Below are positions 9,162 through 16,998 of a stretch of DNA of 64,000 bases, in pieces. Below the pieces are notes generated by a model that worked only from the letters and a program-made list of their open reading frames with translations, was not told the origin of the DNA and did not search any database. The position numbers and the translations under genes are program-made. Every line of letters begins with the position of its first letter. Position 1 is the first letter of the stretch. This DNA is from Nostocoides sp. F2B08 (GTDB taxonomy: Bacteria; Actinomycetota; Actinomycetes; Actinomycetales; Dermatophilaceae), in NCBI RefSeq assembly GCF_009184895.1, contig NZ_WESE01000008.1:476-64475 (forward strand), written 5' to 3'.

Positions 9162-10613
9162 TTACCTGCCGAGGCTGGGTCCTGGTGTCTCGGGTCCTCG
9201 GGTGGGGGGTTGTCGGTCTTGGTGGGCTCGGCCGGTGAGCCTGGGGGTGGGCGGGGTGGTCGTCGCGGGTCGTGGTTGGGAGGGGTAGCTGGCGGCGGCG
9301 GCGTCGATGGCACGGTCGGTCATGTCTTGGGCTTGGTGGCGCAGGGTGTATCGGACCGGGACCGGGACGGTGATGAGCCGGTTGTTGACCAGGTCGACGG
9401 CCTGGACCCACCCGGCCGAGGGTCGGGGCTGGTGGGAGCGGGACGCGATCCGGTGCGCGCCTTGGGCGCGGACCTGCAGGTGCGGGTCGCGGGCGGCGTC
9501 CAGGATCCGCCAGGCCAAGTCGACCCCGGCGACCAGGCTGTGCTGGACCGCGGCCAGGGCGTGAGCGATGTCGACCCGTTCGCGAAGGATGTCGCTGCCG
9601 GCCATCGCGGTGCCGTCGTGGGCGATCTCCCGGTACGCCAGGCGCAGCTGGCTTGAGGCGTCGGCCAGGCGGGCCTGGAAGATGCGGTCTCTGCCGGTGA
9701 GCAGGCCCAGTGACTCCAACAGTGGCGCCGCGGTGCCCTCGAACGCGGTCAACGCGTGCTGCATCCGGGGACCCTCGGTGGGGGTGAGCAGCCCGGCATG
9801 GGTGGCCGCCCCGGCCATCGCGGAGGCGAAGACAGCGCCGTCGAGCTGGGTGCGCACCACCAACGCCAGGTCCGCCACCGACGGTGAGGACGTCAACGCC
9901 CGCGCAGCCTGCAGCTGCCACTGCGCCACCGCCCTCTCCAGGCGTGTCGGATGGACAGGTTCAAGGCGTTCACCCCTGGCGGTCGCGGGCCAGCGCATAT
10001 CGAGGTAGCCGCTGGCCAAGCCTTCAGCGGTGTCGATGCGGCGGATCAGCTCCCGCACATGCGCGACCTCCCCGGTCGGCGCGGGCAGCCGGGCCCGGTC
10101 CCGCGTGCTGGCCAGGGCCCTCTCATACTGCTCCAGCGAGCGACGCACCGCGTGGGTGGCGGCCAGCACCGAGTGCATGATCCACGTCCGCGCCGCCTCC
10201 AAATCACCGGCCGCGTCGGCACGGATCGGGTCGTGGGGCCGGTGTCGAGCCCGCACCAGGTCCCCGACGGCGGACAGGGACGCCACGATCTGCTCGGCGT
10301 CCGGGTCCGCCGCCCCGGGGGAGGGCCAGCCGCGGGTGACGATGAGCTGGTGCACGCCGGTGGCGACCTCGTGCAGGGTGTCGATGTCGGCATCGATGTG
10401 GCTGCGTCCCGGGCCGGAGGCGGGGATCGCGCGCCACGCGTCGGCGCCGGCCTCGACCACCTCGGCCCAGGCACGGAGCCGGGCGGGGGCGGTGGCCGGG
10501 TCGATGTCGGCGAGCATCCTGCGTGCCTGCAGGTCCGCCTCCCGCAACAGTTCCCCCACACTCAGCGACGCCGGCCCTGGAAAGGACATGGCGTTGCCTG
10601 GGTGGTCAGCCAT
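9162..10613 (-). CDS. Unrecognised 483-residue protein of accessory region
   Basis: I do not recognise a family. The chain is rich in Ala, Arg, Asp and His and predicted mostly helical. It has no membrane segment or signal peptide. The last 45 residues are a Pro/Thr/Arg-rich low-complexity tail. I chose the ATG at 10613 rather than the in-frame ATG at 10637 because GGGGGAG lies 7 nt before it and because it overlaps the upstream gene by only 8 bases. Coupling with the 117-residue partner upstream suggests the two act together. Position beside tRNA-Val and other orphan genes suggests it belongs to an integrated element, but no function is inferred. Confidence 0.75.
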   Translation of the reverse strand: MADHPGNAMSFPGPASLSVGELLREADLQARRMLADIDPATAPARLRAWAEVVEAGADAWRAIPASGPGRSHIDADIDTLHEVATGVHQLIVTRGWPSPGAADPDAEQIVASLSAVGDLVRARHRPHDPIRADAAGDLEAARTWIMHSVLAATHAVRRSLEQYERALASTRDRARLPAPTGEVAHVRELIRRIDTAEGLASGYLDMRWPATARGERLEPVHPTRLERAVAQWQLQAARALTSSPSVADLALVVRTQLDGAVFASAMAGAATHAGLLTPTEGPRMQHALTAFEGTAAPLLESLGLLTGRDRIFQARLADASSQLRLAYREIAHDGTAMAGSDILRERVDIAHALAAVQHSLVAGVDLAWRILDAARDPHLQVRAQGAHRIASRSHQPRPSAGWVQAVDLVNNRLITVPVPVRYTLRHQAQDMTDRAIDAAAASYPSQPRPATTTPPTPRLTGRAHQDRQPPTRGPETPGPSLGR

Positions 10614-10959
10614 GGCGGGTCTCCCCCACCAGGTCACCCAGGTCGATGACCACGCCAGAGGCCCGCGCCGGCAGCCGGTCGAAAGAGATCGTGGCCAGCA
10701 GCTTCTCTGCCTGCACGATCAGCTCCGGCACGCTCCACTCCGCCGCCGCCGCCGGCAGCGCCACCTCATCCAGCCGTGCCCGGTCGCGCTCCTCGAGGAG
10801 AGCAACGGCCTTGCCGACCACCAGCTCCGCGCCCAGGGCCAGGGAATGGTGCTGCGGGCGGCGGCCGACCTGGGCCACGCCCAGATCGGCCGCCTCCGTC
10901 AACAGCGCGATCACCTCCATCCATACCTCGACTACGCCTCGGCCGGTCACGATCGCCAT
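10606..10959 (-). CDS. Unrecognised small protein, partner of the 483-residue gene
   Basis: 117 residues beginning MAIVTGRGVVEVWMEVIALL. It is mainly helical, with a repeated Leu/Ala pattern and an acidic middle (LLEERDRARLDEVAL). GAGGAGG 5 nt before the ATG at 10959 fixes the start; a longer reading from 11010 has no ribosome-binding site. Its 3' end overlaps the start of the next gene by 8 bases, a sign of coupled translation. No family was recognised. Confidence 0.72.
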   Translation of the reverse strand: MAIVTGRGVVEVWMEVIALLTEAADLGVAQVGRRPQHHSLALGAELVVGKAVALLEERDRARLDEVALPAAAAEWSVPELIVQAEKLLATISFDRLPARASGVVIDLGDLVGETRHG

Positions 10960-11170
10960 CACGTCCTCCTCACGTCCCTTGCTCTTCTTGGATGCACTTG
11001 CTGGGCTCATCCAGCCACGTCACCGACCTTGGTCACCAGCCCCGAGTCAGGGGTGTGGATAACTCGGGCGGGCTGTTGCGCTCCGGGCGAACAATGCCCA
11101 CACGACCTAATGCACCCACCCCGCCCCTGATGTTCACCGGAGCGGTTGACTCGCGGGAAGGAGCCCCGCA

Positions 11171-11977
11171 ATGGCACGCACCCTGAACAAGGCCCTGGCC
11201 TTCGCCACCCCCATGTTCGTCAGCACCGTCATCACCTGGATGGCGCTGCTGCTCATGCCCGTCCACGTCGCGAACCCCCTCTCGCTGACCGGGCTCGCCC
11301 TCGCCCTGCTCCTGCTCACCGGTGTCGGCGAAGGACTGACCGCGCGGACCCTGCTCCTGGCCCGTCGCCCCACCCCCGCCGAGCTCGACATCCTCACCCC
11401 GGCCTTGACGATCCTGTCCAGCCACGGCCTGGGGCCACCCGTGAGCGTCCTGCGCGTGCAGAACCAGCCCACCTGGTCCCGCGTCGACGCCTTCGGACGA
11501 CGCACCATCGTCATCACCACCGGCTTCATCCACAACCTCCGCCACCGGCACACCACCCCCGCCCAGGCCGCCGAACAGCTACTCCGCGCCGCCCACATCG
11601 CCCACGGAGGCCTCACCCGCTCCGACGCGTTCCTGGCCCTATGGACCATCCCCTGGCAGCTCCTCGCCGGCCTCGCCGACGGCCTCGCCAACACCTTCCG
11701 CGGCTACCCCCTCACCCGCTTCTTCTGGCGAGCCCGGTTCATCACCATCGGTATCGCCGTCATCCAGGCCGCCCACGACGGCTACTACCCCCTCGCCGCC
11801 TTCATCACCATCATCGGCACCCTCAGCTACACCGCCCCCGCCTGGATCCGCCGCTGGGAACGCATCAAAACCGCTTATGGACACCACGCCCTGGCCGCCT
11901 CCTACACCAGTGGCCGAGCGCACTCGATCACGCACCTGCGCCCACAGACGTCAAGCGACGTAACCCCGCTGCGATAG
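11171..11977 (+). CDS. M48-like membrane protein lacking the zinc motif
   Basis: A 268-residue protein with two N-terminal membrane segments (about 10-30 and 38-62) and hydrophobic stretches near 155-170 and 190-225. Between them lies a region that reads like an M48 (HtpX-type) peptidase core. FGRRTIVITTGFIHNL at 109-124 matches the strand-helix before the active site, and AAHIAHGG at 140-147 matches the end of the active-site helix. Where M48 enzymes have HExxH, this protein has LRAAH (138-142), so the catalytic Glu and first zinc His are missing. It is therefore probably a pseudo-protease. AAGGAG 7 nt before the ATG supports the start. The M48 relation is my reading by eye and is uncertain. 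Confidence 0.7.
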   Translation: MARTLNKALAFATPMFVSTVITWMALLLMPVHVANPLSLTGLALALLLLTGVGEGLTARTLLLARRPTPAELDILTPALTILSSHGLGPPVSVLRVQNQPTWSRVDAFGRRTIVITTGFIHNLRHRHTTPAQAAEQLLRAAHIAHGGLTRSDAFLALWTIPWQLLAGLADGLANTFRGYPLTRFFWRARFITIGIAVIQAAHDGYYPLAAFITIIGTLSYTAPAWIRRWERIKTAYGHHALAASYTSGRAHSITHLRPQTSSDVTPLR

Positions 11978-12090
11978 CCGCACGCCCCGGCCGCCTCATC
12001 TCCGACCCGCGTCAGACGAGTTGCTGCCAGCGACCTCGCGGTCGACTAGGGTCCTCGCGCAGAACCGGCGAGCAGGGAGAGGCAGCAGAC

Positions 12091-12609
12091 ATGAGATATG
12101 GCGACATCGACGGCTTCGGCCATTACGGCGTGCTGGACGAGGACGCCACCGGCCTTCTCTGTCACGACTGCGGCTGGCGCGGCACGCACCTCGGCTTGCA
12201 CTCCTGGAAGGCCCACGGCATCACAGCCGCCGCCTACCGTGAACGCCACGGCCTGCGCCGCACCAAAGGCCTCGTCGCCGCGGACCTTCACGAGAGGATG
12301 TCAGCTGGTGCGGCCGAACGGCTTCCAGCGGCGCTGGTGCGAGCCCGCGACCCTCAACGCGCCCGAGCGGCTCGACTCGCCCAGAACCGGCCGGTCTCCG
12401 CCGAAGCCGCTGCCGATCGCGACCGCAGAGTGAGGCAGCTTGGCCGCTCGACCCGCAAAGGCACCGTCATCGTCTGCGAGGAATGCGCCGTCGCGTTCTG
12501 CCCACTCCGAGGCGCCGCCCGCCGCCGCTTCTGCTCACGCTCTTGCGCGTCCACAGCGACCCGCCGACTGACCCTGCAACGACGCAGCCAGGCGGAGCGA
12601 GAGGCCTAG
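12091..12609 (+). CDS. Ros/MucR-like zinc-finger protein
   Basis: 172 residues. Residues 24-66 resemble the Ros/MucR DNA-binding domain: LCHDCGWRGTHLGLHSWKAHG supplies Cys-Cys-His-His ligands and is followed by AAAYRERHGLRRTKGL. A second putative zinc site near the C-terminus reads CEECAVAFCP then RRFCSRSC, a treble-clef-like four-cysteine arrangement. Such proteins act as transcriptional regulators in proteobacteria; in actinobacteria they are common on plasmids and islands. AGGGAG lies 10 nt before the ATG at 12091. A hairpin terminator follows at 12657. The function as regulator of the neighbouring orphan genes is inference. Confidence 0.72.
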   Translation: MRYGDIDGFGHYGVLDEDATGLLCHDCGWRGTHLGLHSWKAHGITAAAYRERHGLRRTKGLVAADLHERMSAGAAERLPAALVRARDPQRARAARLAQNRPVSAEAAADRDRRVRQLGRSTRKGTVIVCEECAVAFCPLRGAARRRFCSRSCASTATRRLTLQRRSQAEREA

Positions 12610-12656
12610 ACGCACCGACGATTCGATGCATATCCGATGCAACTCCGGAATCGAAT

Positions 12657-12696
12657 CGGCCCCTGACTCGCGTTTCCGCAGGTCAGGGGCCGTTTT
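12657..12696 (+). terminator. Rho-independent terminator after the zinc-finger gene
   Basis: Arms 12657-12667 (CGGCCCCTGAC) and 12682-12692 (GTCAGGGGCCG) pair over 11 bp with a 14-nt loop and are followed by TTTT at 12693-12696. On the other strand the stem lies just beyond the tRNA-Val 3' end and could also stop tRNA transcription, although no T-run follows there. Confidence 0.7.
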
Positions 12697-12700
12697 CCGA

Positions 12701-12775
12701 TGGTGGGCGATACTGGGTTTGAACCAGTGACCTCTTCCGTGTCAAGGAAGCGCGCTACCGCTGCGCCAATCGCCC
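12701..12775 (-). tRNA. tRNA-Val (anticodon GAC)
   Basis: The minus strand folds as a cloverleaf. The acceptor GGGCGAT pairs with ATCGCCC, the anticodon loop TTGACAC sits in a CTTCC/GGAAG stem, and the T-arm ACTGG-TTCAAAC-CCAGT is intact. Discriminator A is followed by an encoded CCA at 12701-12703. It is the last of three tRNA genes on this strand, and its 3' end faces the accessory region to the left, so it is a candidate integration site. Confidence 0.96.
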
Positions 12776-12818
12776 GAGTGGGGGGTCCGAACGCCGAGTG
12801 TGGGCGGCGCTGGAGTCG

Positions 12819-12889
12819 AGGTGGAGACGGGATTTGAACCCGTGTAAACGGCTTTGCAGGCCGCTGCCTCGCCTCTCGGCCACTCCACC
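12819..12889 (-). tRNA. tRNA-Cys (anticodon GCA)
   Basis: Acceptor GGTGGAG pairs with CTCCACC; the anticodon loop CTGCAAA gives GCA; the T-loop is GTTCAAATC. The discriminator is U, as expected for tRNA-Cys. CCA is not encoded. It is 71 nt long and lies between the Gly and Val tRNA genes. Confidence 0.96.
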
Positions 12890-12912
12890 GTGAAGGCGGT
12901 CTTTCCCTTCCG

Positions 12913-12985
12913 AGCGGATGACCGGCCTCGAACCGGCGACCTCAACCTTGGCAAGGTTGCGCTCTACCAACTGAGCTACATCCGC
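12913..12985 (-). tRNA. tRNA-Gly (anticodon GCC)
   Basis: Acceptor GCGGATG pairs with CATCCGC; the anticodon loop TTGCCAA in a CAACC/GGTTG stem gives GCC; the T-loop is GGTTCGAGG. The discriminator is U and CCA is not encoded. It is first in the Gly-Cys-Val order common in actinobacteria. Confidence 0.97.
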
Positions 12986-13054
12986 CTGCTCCCCGCTTCC
13001 GGGGCGCGCATGGAGACATTAGCCCATGCTCCCCCCGAATCCAAACCGGCCCAG

Positions 13055-14167
13055 TCACTCGTCGGCGCGCCGCCGAACCCGGCTCCGGATCCCGTTCGTC
13101 ACCCTCGCTCTTCGGGAGAGGACCTGCTGTTTGAGCGCCACCTGCTCCCCCGTCGAGTCGCCGTTGGCGGGCTCGGTCGGGACGTCGAGCCAGTCCTCGA
13201 GCGACTCCTCTCCCGGCTCGTCCGGCGATGGCCGTCGGAGCCAGCTGAGGATGCGCTCGCGGAGGCCTCGCTCGTCGGGCGAGGGATACAGGTGCCGGAC
13301 CGCCGCATTCAGCCCGGCACCGATGAGGACCGAGATCGCGAGGAAGTACAGCCAGATGAGCAGGACGATCGGCGCCGAGAGTGGGCCGTAGATCGAGGAG
13401 CCGCCGAGCGATGCCGCGATGACACCCCGCACGACGAAGGAGGCGAGGACCCACAGCGCCAGGGTGAACAGGGCACCGGGCAGGTCACGGCTCCACGGAC
13501 TCCGGCGGGGCGTCGAGACGTGGTACAGGCTCGTCAGACTGGCGACCGTGAGCAGCGTGACCACCGGCCAGTACAGCCACTGCAGCACCTGCCACTGCTC
13601 TGGAAGGATCTGGGCCACGAGGTTCGGGCCGATGAGCACGAGGGGAATCGTCACGATGCCGACGATCAGAGCCAAGACGTAGAGGGAGAACGACAGCGCT
13701 CGCGTGGGGACGATCCCCCGCACCCCCGACTGCCCGTACATGATCGCGATCGTGTCGACGAAGACATTGAGCGCCCTGGACCCTGACCACAACGAGATGA
13801 GGAATCCGAGCGAGATCAGGTCGGCACGCCCGCCCTGTAGGACGTCGTCGACGGTGGGGATGATGGTCGAAGCCACCAGGTCGTCGGTGAGGAAGCGCTC
13901 GGCATACGTCTGGATGCTCGTCCTGACCGTGCCGACGGCGTCCTCGCCCAGCCACTGACCGAGGTACCCGAGCCCGGCGAAGAGTCCCAGAATGAGCGGC
14001 GGCAGCGACAGCAGTGCGAAGAACCCCGCCTCTGACGCCAGCCCGGTGACGCGGTATCGCAGGCAGACCCGGATCGTCTCCACGAGCAGGTTCCACGCAG
14101 CCGTCAGCCCCGGGAGACGACCGAACGCCTCCCGCGACTGGCGCGCGGCCATACCGATCGTGCTCAC
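13055..14167 (-). CDS. YihY/virulence factor BrkB family membrane protein
   Basis: A 370-residue inner-membrane protein with six or seven helices between residues 40 and 310. Family signatures are RVTGLASEAGFFALLSLPPL near the first helix, LWSGSRALNVFVDTIAIMYG, and SSIYGPLSAPIVLLIWLYFL near the last. The tail (310-370) is charged and cytoplasmic. The family was once called ribonuclease BN; its role is unknown. I chose the GTG at 14167 because TACGGT lies 8 nt upstream as a leaderless-type -10; the ATG at 14152 is the alternative. PPK2 lies 56 bases upstream on the same strand, so co-transcription is possible. Confidence 0.88.
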   Translation of the reverse strand: MSTIGMAARQSREAFGRLPGLTAAWNLLVETIRVCLRYRVTGLASEAGFFALLSLPPLILGLFAGLGYLGQWLGEDAVGTVRTSIQTYAERFLTDDLVASTIIPTVDDVLQGGRADLISLGFLISLWSGSRALNVFVDTIAIMYGQSGVRGIVPTRALSFSLYVLALIVGIVTIPLVLIGPNLVAQILPEQWQVLQWLYWPVVTLLTVASLTSLYHVSTPRRSPWSRDLPGALFTLALWVLASFVVRGVIAASLGGSSIYGPLSAPIVLLIWLYFLAISVLIGAGLNAAVRHLYPSPDERGLRERILSWLRRPSPDEPGEESLEDWLDVPTEPANGDSTGEQVALKQQVLSRRARVTNGIRSRVRRRADE

Positions 14168-14175
14168 GGAACCCA

Positions 14176-14181
14176 ACCGTA
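14176..14181 (-). promoter_or_regulatory. Putative -10 of a leaderless brkB-like transcript
   Basis: On the minus strand TACGGT stands 8 nt before the GTG at 14167, and no Shine-Dalgarno lies between them. No -35 box is recognisable. Confidence 0.35.
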
Positions 14182-14223
14182 GGCGACCGTGCGACCGGGG
14201 CCGCGGAGGCTGGCCACGGTGGG

Positions 14224-15084
14224 CTACGTGGCTGCCAGCCGCGCCTTCTGCTCCTCGACGTCGAAGTCGGCGACCGGCCATTCCAGCCCCATCGCGGCCA
14301 GGTGCTCGTCGAGGAGGTTCAACACAGCCAGACGCGCGTACCACTTGCGGTCCGCGGGCACGACGAACCACGGAGCGATCTCGGTGGAGCACTGGGTGAT
14401 GGCGGCCTGGTACGCCTCCATGTACTCGCCCCAGTGCGCTCGCTCGTCGATGTCGCCGGGATTGAACTTCCAGTGCTTGTCCGGCCGGTCGAGCCGCTCG
14501 GCGAGGCGCTCGCGCTGCTCCTCGTTGCTGATGTGCAACATGACCTTGATGATCGTGGCACCGTCGGCGGCGACCTCGGCCTCGAACTCGTTGATCTCGT
14601 CGTACCGGCGGCTCCACTCCTTCTCGGGGACGAGGTCGTGCACGCGCACGATGAGGACGTCCTCGTAGTGCGATCGGTCGAAGACGCCCACGATGCCGGG
14701 AGAGGGCAGGGCCCTGCGGATCCGCCAGAGGAAGTGGTGCTTCCTCTCCTCGTCGGTGGGCGCCTTGAACGCGGTGATCTCGGAGCCTTGAGGGTCCATG
14801 GCGCCGACGACATGGCGCATCACGCCGCCCTTGCCGGAGGTGTCCATGCCCTGGATGACGAGCAGGATCTTGCGGTTCCCGCCGGCTTTGGACTCGGCAT
14901 AGAGCATTTCCTGGAGATCACTGGCCCGGTCCGCGAGGGGCGTCATGAGCTCCTCGGCCGCCTCCTTGTCGCCGTCGAACGCCGGAGTGGAGCGTGGGTC
15001 GAGGGCACTGAGGTCGAAGGAGGGACCGGCCCGCAGTGCCTCCCGGAAGGTCGTCCTCGACAAGATCTCATCCGTGGTCGCCAT
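14224..15084 (-). CDS. ppk2: Polyphosphate kinase 2 family protein
   Basis: 286 residues, the normal size of one-domain PPK2 enzymes, which transfer phosphate between polyphosphate and nucleotides. The Walker A-like motif is VIQGMDTSGKGG (about residues 77-88). The lid and Walker B regions appear as FDRSHYEDVLIVRVHDLVP, and the RxxERLDRPDKHWKFNPGDIDER segment is typical of the ADP- or AMP-phosphorylating branch. The residue that separates class I from class III was not assigned, so the nucleotide preference is open. The start at the ATG at 15084 follows family alignment. It is divergent from the reductase gene, with about 64 bases between the starts. Confidence 0.92.
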   Translation of the reverse strand: MATTDEILSRTTFREALRAGPSFDLSALDPRSTPAFDGDKEAAEELMTPLADRASDLQEMLYAESKAGGNRKILLVIQGMDTSGKGGVMRHVVGAMDPQGSEITAFKAPTDEERKHHFLWRIRRALPSPGIVGVFDRSHYEDVLIVRVHDLVPEKEWSRRYDEINEFEAEVAADGATIIKVMLHISNEEQRERLAERLDRPDKHWKFNPGDIDERAHWGEYMEAYQAAITQCSTEIAPWFVVPADRKWYARLAVLNLLDEHLAAMGLEWPVADFDVEEQKARLAAT

Positions 15085-15148
15085 AGCGACCGAGTCTGGC
15101 ACGCGTCCGCACTCCTGCGGCGGGCTGCCGTGGTGCGAGACTTGCCGC

Positions 15149-15853
15149 GTGTTCCTGACCGACCCCACGGATGACGACCTACACACCCTGTATGCGGTGC
15201 CCACCTCGAGCGAGGACGCCGAGCGGCCGTTCGTGCGGGCCAACTTCATCATGACGGTCGACGGTCGGATCGCCGGCCCCGACGGTACGAGCTCCTCGAT
15301 CAACAACCCGGCCGACAAGCGCGTGTTCGACCTGCTCCGGTCTCTCGCCGACACGGTTCTCGTCGGTGCCGGCACCGTCCGCGGTGAGGGCTACGGTCGG
15401 CTCGAGGCCCCACCGGCGGGGCGGGCGCCCGAGCTGGTCGTCGTCTCCAACTCGGGACGGATGCCCGACTCGGTGCTCGAGTCCCCCACCCACGACGGCG
15501 GCGTTCCTCGCGGTCGGGCCGTGCTCGCAACCCGTGCGGCGGCGCCGCCGCAGGACGGGGTCGAACGGCTCGTGTGCGGTGACGACGAGGTCGACGCCGT
15601 GCGCCTGCTGCGGGCACTGCGGGACCGGGGCGCGCGATCGGTTCTCTGCGAGGGCGGCCCGAGCCTGCTCACCACCCTCCTCGACGCGGGACTCGTCGAC
15701 GAGCTCGCGCTGACCACGGCTCCGATGATCGTCGGTGACGTCGGTGACGCGTCGCTGACGACGGCTCCCCTCGATGTGCCGATGCGGTGGCGGGGCGGCG
15801 CCGTCATCGACGGAACGGTCTTCGCCCTCTGGGGAGTCAACCCGGACGGCTGA
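15149..15853 (+). CDS. Pyrimidine reductase family protein (RibD C-terminal domain)
   Basis: 234 residues forming a single RibD C-terminal/dihydrofolate-reductase-like domain. Key motifs are RANFIMTVDGRIAGPDGTSSSI (N-terminal strand and substrate loop), DTVLVGAGTVRGEGYG (NADPH-binding glycine segment) and SVLCEGGPSLLTTLL (second nucleotide-binding segment). Members act as 5-amino-6-(5-phosphoribosylamino)uracil reductases in riboflavin synthesis or as reductases of unknown substrate. No deaminase domain or rib genes lie nearby, so the role is uncertain. The GTG at 15149 starts the domain exactly. The 3' end overlaps the convergent hydrolase gene by 17 bases. Confidence 0.86.
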   Translation: MFLTDPTDDDLHTLYAVPTSSEDAERPFVRANFIMTVDGRIAGPDGTSSSINNPADKRVFDLLRSLADTVLVGAGTVRGEGYGRLEAPPAGRAPELVVVSNSGRMPDSVLESPTHDGGVPRGRAVLATRAAAPPQDGVERLVCGDDEVDAVRLLRALRDRGARSVLCEGGPSLLTTLLDAGLVDELALTTAPMIVGDVGDASLTTAPLDVPMRWRGGAVIDGTVFALWGVNPDG

Positions 15854-16991
15854 CGAACTCCGTCACCGCTCGCTCCCACCGCTCGCTGTCGGTGTTCCAC
15901 AGCTTGCAGTGGCGCGCGACGTCCCACTCCTCGTAGGTCACGAGGTCCGGGCGCGCCACGGCCACCGCCCGGGACGGCCCGATCGGGACGAAGTCGTCGG
16001 CTGTGGAGTGCATGACGAGCAACGGGTGGGTCAGTTCCTCGGCTCGGGTGACCCAGTCGGTCTGGGCGACGTCCACCGTCTCCGACACCCCCGCCAGCCA
16101 CCGCAGTGAGTCGCTGCCCATGACCGTGCGCGCGAGCAGCGCCACGGGGGTGGGCAGGTTGTTGACGTGCGCATGGTGCCGCAGCACGTGGCCCCAGTCC
16201 AGGACGGGGCAGTCGAGGAACACACCGTCCACGAGAGGTGCGAGGTCCGACTGGGCCAGCACCTGCATACAGATCGCTCCGCCCATCGACCATCCGCCGA
16301 GGGTGACGGTCCCGGCGCCCCGGTCCAGCGCATACCGGACGGCGTCCTCGACGTCACGCCACTCCGACAGGCCCAGGGTGTAGCGGCCGTCCAGGCCGTG
16401 TGGTGCGTCGGCGTCATTGCGGTAGGCGGGGACGAGGACGTTCAGGCCGGCGTCGTGCAGAGCGCGAACCGCCCGGACGCACTCGAAGCGCAGGGCTCCG
16501 CGCCCGTGCACGAGGACGGCCCAGCGGTCGCCCCCGTCGCCCGCCGGCACGAACCATGCCGGCAGGTCCCCGATCTCGGCCTCGACCGTCACGTGCTCCG
16601 TGGACAGGCCCAGCGCTTCGTCCGGCGGCTGGGCGTAGAAGTACTGGTTGAAGCGGGCGGGCCCCGGTCGGAAGTCGCCGAAGTCCAATCCGAGCACCTC
16701 GCGCGTGACGTCGGAGTCGGTCGTCTCGAGGATCTGGCCCATCCGAAGGTGCGCGGTCCGCTCCTCGTCCCACAGTCCGTAGCGGCCGGGAACCTCGCTC
16801 TCAGCGGTGCGCGAGAGCGTCACCGACTCGGCGTCGAGGTCATGCACGACGTGGTCGGTCGGCCCTTCGCCGTCGGGAGTGAGAACGGCTCGGGCAAAGT
16901 ACGACGCCGCCCCGAGGGACGCCAGCCCGCCCAGGACGGCCGAACCCAGCACTCCCCCGGCGGCCGCGCGGCCGGCCGTCCCCCACCTCAT
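15837..16991 (-). CDS. Alpha/beta hydrolase, membrane-anchored N-terminus
   Basis: 384 residues. An N-terminal hydrophobic segment (about 8-30, AAAGGVLGSAVLGGLASLGAA) may anchor or export it. The hydrolase core runs from about 135. VLVHGRGALRFE holds the oxyanion-hole region, GGWSMGGA the nucleophile serine elbow, TADDFVP the acid Asp, and ARHCKLWN the catalytic His. This looks like a serine hydrolase of the peptidase S9/esterase type. The start lies 7 bases after the ligase stop, so it is the second gene of a ligD operon. The substrate is unknown. Confidence 0.88.
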   Translation of the reverse strand: MRWGTAGRAAAGGVLGSAVLGGLASLGAASYFARAVLTPDGEGPTDHVVHDLDAESVTLSRTAESEVPGRYGLWDEERTAHLRMGQILETTDSDVTREVLGLDFGDFRPGPARFNQYFYAQPPDEALGLSTEHVTVEAEIGDLPAWFVPAGDGGDRWAVLVHGRGALRFECVRAVRALHDAGLNVLVPAYRNDADAPHGLDGRYTLGLSEWRDVEDAVRYALDRGAGTVTLGGWSMGGAICMQVLAQSDLAPLVDGVFLDCPVLDWGHVLRHHAHVNNLPTPVALLARTVMGSDSLRWLAGVSETVDVAQTDWVTRAEELTHPLLVMHSTADDFVPIGPSRAVAVARPDLVTYEEWDVARHCKLWNTDSERWERAVTEFVSRPG

Positions 16992-16998
16992 CGCACGT

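Noticed and set aside
8918-9313. Minus-strand frame ending in a Gly/Leu/Val-rich stretch (GGLGLFVCPGD)
   Set aside because: It overlaps the end of the 483-residue gene in another frame, begins in a Pro-rich shadow and has no homologue I recognise.
12608-12660. CGATTCGA...TCGAATCG arms and repeated GATGCA next to tRNA-Val, considered as an att site
   Set aside because: No second copy is found in the window, and the arms overlap the terminator; without the other end it cannot be called an attachment site.
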